Assembly: GCA_945889575.1 (NCBI GenBank)
Contig: CAMDBY010000013.1
Coordinates: forward strand, 1-15,824
DNA: 15,824 nucleotides
Direction: 5' to 3'
Origin: Bifidobacterium breve
GTDB taxonomy: Bacteria > Actinomycetota > Acidimicrobiia > Acidimicrobiales > Ilumatobacteraceae
In this document: positions 14,385 through 15,824 of the stretch, piece after piece
Numbering within the stretch: position 1 is the stretch's first letter
Layout of the letters: each line of letters opens with the position of its first letter
Made by a program: the position numbers and the translations under genes
Notes under the pieces: model-generated
What the model was told of the DNA's origin: nothing
Databases searched by the model: none
What the model saw: only the letters and a program-made list of their open reading frames with translations

Positions 14385-15134
14385 GTGGACCCCTCAATTA
14401 CTAACTCATCGAGCCCATGGCTCATTCAGACCGTTTCCGAGACAGGAAGCACTAACGCTGACCTCATGGCTGCGGGGGTTCTCGGAGCGCCCGACCGCAG
14501 TGTTCTGAGGGCGGATTTCCAATCGGCGGGCCGCGGACGCTTAGACCGCACGTGGGAGGCGCCTCGCGGGGCCAACCTGCTGGTGTCACTGTTGTTTCGC
14601 ACTATTCCGGCACACCTTCACGTTTTGACTCAAGCCGTGGCGCTGTCGGGAGTCATCGCGGCACGTGAATTATGCGGCGTGCAGGCACAACTGAAGTGGC
14701 CAAACGACATTTTGGTGGGACAGGACAAGTTGTCTGGCATCTTGGCTCAAGCAGCCCCTGTTGACGACCGTGGGCGCGTGCCGTTCGTTGTGGTGGGCAT
14801 TGGATGCAATCTGTCATGGGCACCACCTGGTGCAGCGTCTCTTGCTAGTTGTGGCTGGACACGTGCAGTGACGCCCGATGAGTTTCTTGCAGCAATGCTT
14901 CCTGAGATTGATCGGCTCTTGATGCTTGACGATGACGCAATGCACGAGGAGTATCTGGCCAACCTTGCGACGGTTGGAACACAGGTACGAGCCGAGATGC
15001 CGAATGGTGAACACATCATTGGTCGTGCTCTCACGGTGGAACCTGATGGTCGTTTAGTGATTCTCGATGACTGTGCAATAAGTCATCGAATTGACACAGC
15101 TGACGTAGTGCATCTCCGACCCGCCTCAGACTGA
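14385..15134 (+). CDS. birA: Biotin--[acetyl-CoA-carboxylase] ligase (monofunctional BirA type)
   Basis: A 249-residue biotin protein ligase. It makes biotinyl-AMP from biotin and ATP and attaches biotin to the carrier-domain lysine of carboxylases. Key motifs: SETGSTNADL (18-27) at the N-terminus; SAGRGRLDRTW (47-57), the adenylate loop; KWPNDILV (104-111); and KLSGIL with Lys115, matching E. coli Lys183. The SH3-like C-terminal domain covers about 195-246. The N-terminal DNA-binding helix-turn-helix of E. coli BirA is absent, so it should not be a repressor by itself. The GTG at 14385 was chosen because the conserved part begins soon after; open sequence upstream overlaps the divergent carboxylase gene. 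Placement back to back with the biotin-bearing carboxylase subunit makes that protein the obvious substrate. No Shine-Dalgarno is visible. Confidence 0.93.
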   Translation: MDPSITNSSSPWLIQTVSETGSTNADLMAAGVLGAPDRSVLRADFQSAGRGRLDRTWEAPRGANLLVSLLFRTIPAHLHVLTQAVALSGVIAARELCGVQAQLKWPNDILVGQDKLSGILAQAAPVDDRGRVPFVVVGIGCNLSWAPPGAASLASCGWTRAVTPDEFLAAMLPEIDRLLMLDDDAMHEEYLANLATVGTQVRAEMPNGEHIIGRALTVEPDGRLVILDDCAISHRIDTADVVHLRPASD

Positions 15135-15147
15135 CTACCGTGGTCAT

Positions 15148-15824
15148 GTGCTGACCGATGGAAAATTCTCGCGACTTGCGGGGACCCCTCGATGGATGCT
15201 TGTGGCGAGCGTGGCCTTGGTGATGTCACTGGCTGGAGCGCTCGGCATTGTGCGGGCAACGAATTCGCATCTTGATTCTGTTCGTCGGGTGCCTGCAGCA
15301 ACTCCTGCATTGTCGCCACCGACTGACGGCGTGGAAAATTTCTTGTTAGTAGGTTCAGATTCCCGAGCCAGTGCCGACCCATCTGATGAAGATTTTGCGA
15401 CAGTGGGAACTGAGGAAGCAAACCCAGGCATGCGTTCAGACACGTTGATTCTTGTGCGGTACGACACCAAAGCAAAACAAGTTTCGATGATGTCAATTCC
15501 GCGCGACTTGTGGGTACGTATGTCTGACAACGACAGATTCGCAAAAGTCAATGCCGCGTATCAGCGCGGTGCTGATGTTTTAGTGCGCACGGTGCAACGT
15601 GCCTTGAATGTGCCGATTCATCATTACGTCGAGATTAACTTTTCTGGTTTCAAACAGATAGTCGACGCAATTGGTGGGGTACATGTATGCGTGCCCCGCG
15701 CATCACGTGACAAAGCGACAGGGTTTCACATCGGTCGCAAAGCGTGCAAACTGCAATCAGGCGTTGAAGCATTGAGTTACGCACGGGCGCGTCATTTCGA
15801 AGAAAAGATTGATGGCGTATGGCG
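15148..15824 (+). CDS. LCP (LytR-CpsA-Psr) family cell-wall glycopolymer ligase, 3'-truncated
   Basis: The first 225 residues of a protein running off the window end. LCP enzymes move glycopolymers such as arabinogalactan or teichoic acids from polyprenyl carriers onto peptidoglycan, outside the membrane. A short basic N-terminus and one membrane helix (about 17-36) come first. The LCP domain starts at ENFLLVGSDSR (63-73), with Asp71 and Arg73. It continues with MRSDTLILVRYD (95-106), SIPRDLWV (116-123), INFSGFKQIVDAIGGV (163-178) and SYARARH (210-216); these arginines and aspartates form the pyrophosphate/Mg site. Cys181 and Cys200 match the disulfide-forming pair common in actinobacterial members. 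The GTG start lies 13 nt after birA's stop; an ATG two bases earlier is out of frame and closes at once. A C-terminal LytR_C domain, if present, would be outside the window. Confidence 0.93.
   Translation, partial: MLTDGKFSRLAGTPRWMLVASVALVMSLAGALGIVRATNSHLDSVRRVPAATPALSPPTDGVENFLLVGSDSRASADPSDEDFATVGTEEANPGMRSDTLILVRYDTKAKQVSMMSIPRDLWVRMSDNDRFAKVNAAYQRGADVLVRTVQRALNVPIHHYVEINFSGFKQIVDAIGGVHVCVPRASRDKATGFHIGRKACKLQSGVEALSYARARHFEEKIDGVW

Noticed and set aside
14366..14425. Upstream ATG start for the carboxylase alpha subunit
   Set aside because: It would add 20 residues that do not resemble the family and would overlap the biotin ligase coding region; the GTG at 14365 begins at the conserved N-terminus.

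Overview
The window looks like a chromosomal segment from an actinobacterium (Actinomycetota) of moderate GC content. The best pointers are a DapD of the actinobacterial type, an LCP-family cell-wall ligase with the paired cysteines typical of the phylum, an LpdA-like single-cysteine flavoprotein reductase, a fused biotin carboxylase/biotin carrier acyl-CoA carboxylase subunit, and frequent GTG starts. A poly-threonine tail on an M15 peptidase and the acyl-CoA gene content would suit Acidimicrobiia, but that placement is inference. I see no rRNA, tRNA, IS element, prophage or CRISPR. Coding density is very high: the longest non-coding stretch is 113 bp (6768-6880), and no stretch above 300 bp lacks a gene.

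Layout. (1) 1-2950, plus strand: the 3' part of a methylmalonyl-CoA-mutase-type large subunit, then an SDR dehydrogenase and a short crotonase, closely packed, an acyl-CoA metabolism module. (2) 2956-6767, minus strand: two overlapping membrane-protein genes, a 697-residue fusion of an acyltransferase-3 membrane domain with an extracellular beta-lactamase-like serine hydrolase, and a GT-C type glycosyltransferase. A leaderless-type promoter and an inverted repeat lie just upstream. (3) 6881-9905, minus strand: lysS, dapD and a nitroreductase, joined by two identical 1-nt TAATG junctions. (4) 9927-12604, plus strand: a secreted M15 peptidase and an LpdA-like reductase. (5) 12605-14365, minus strand: the acyl-CoA carboxylase alpha subunit, abutting lpdA stop-to-stop. 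(6) 14385-15824, plus strand: biotin protein ligase, divergent from its likely substrate across only 19 bp containing a palindrome, then a 3'-truncated LCP protein.

How the parts fit. The carboxylase and the mutase could be two steps of the propionyl-CoA to succinyl-CoA route, with the ligase supplying biotinylation. LysS and DapD link lysine charging to lysine/diaminopimelate synthesis. The M15 peptidase, LCP protein, glycosyltransferase and acyltransferase-hydrolase fusion all act at the cell envelope. The most unusual item is the acyltransferase-hydrolase fusion coupled to the glycosyltransferase. Apart from that and some atypical active sites, most of the window is ordinary metabolism and envelope biology, and I did not find a clear new defence or mobile system.
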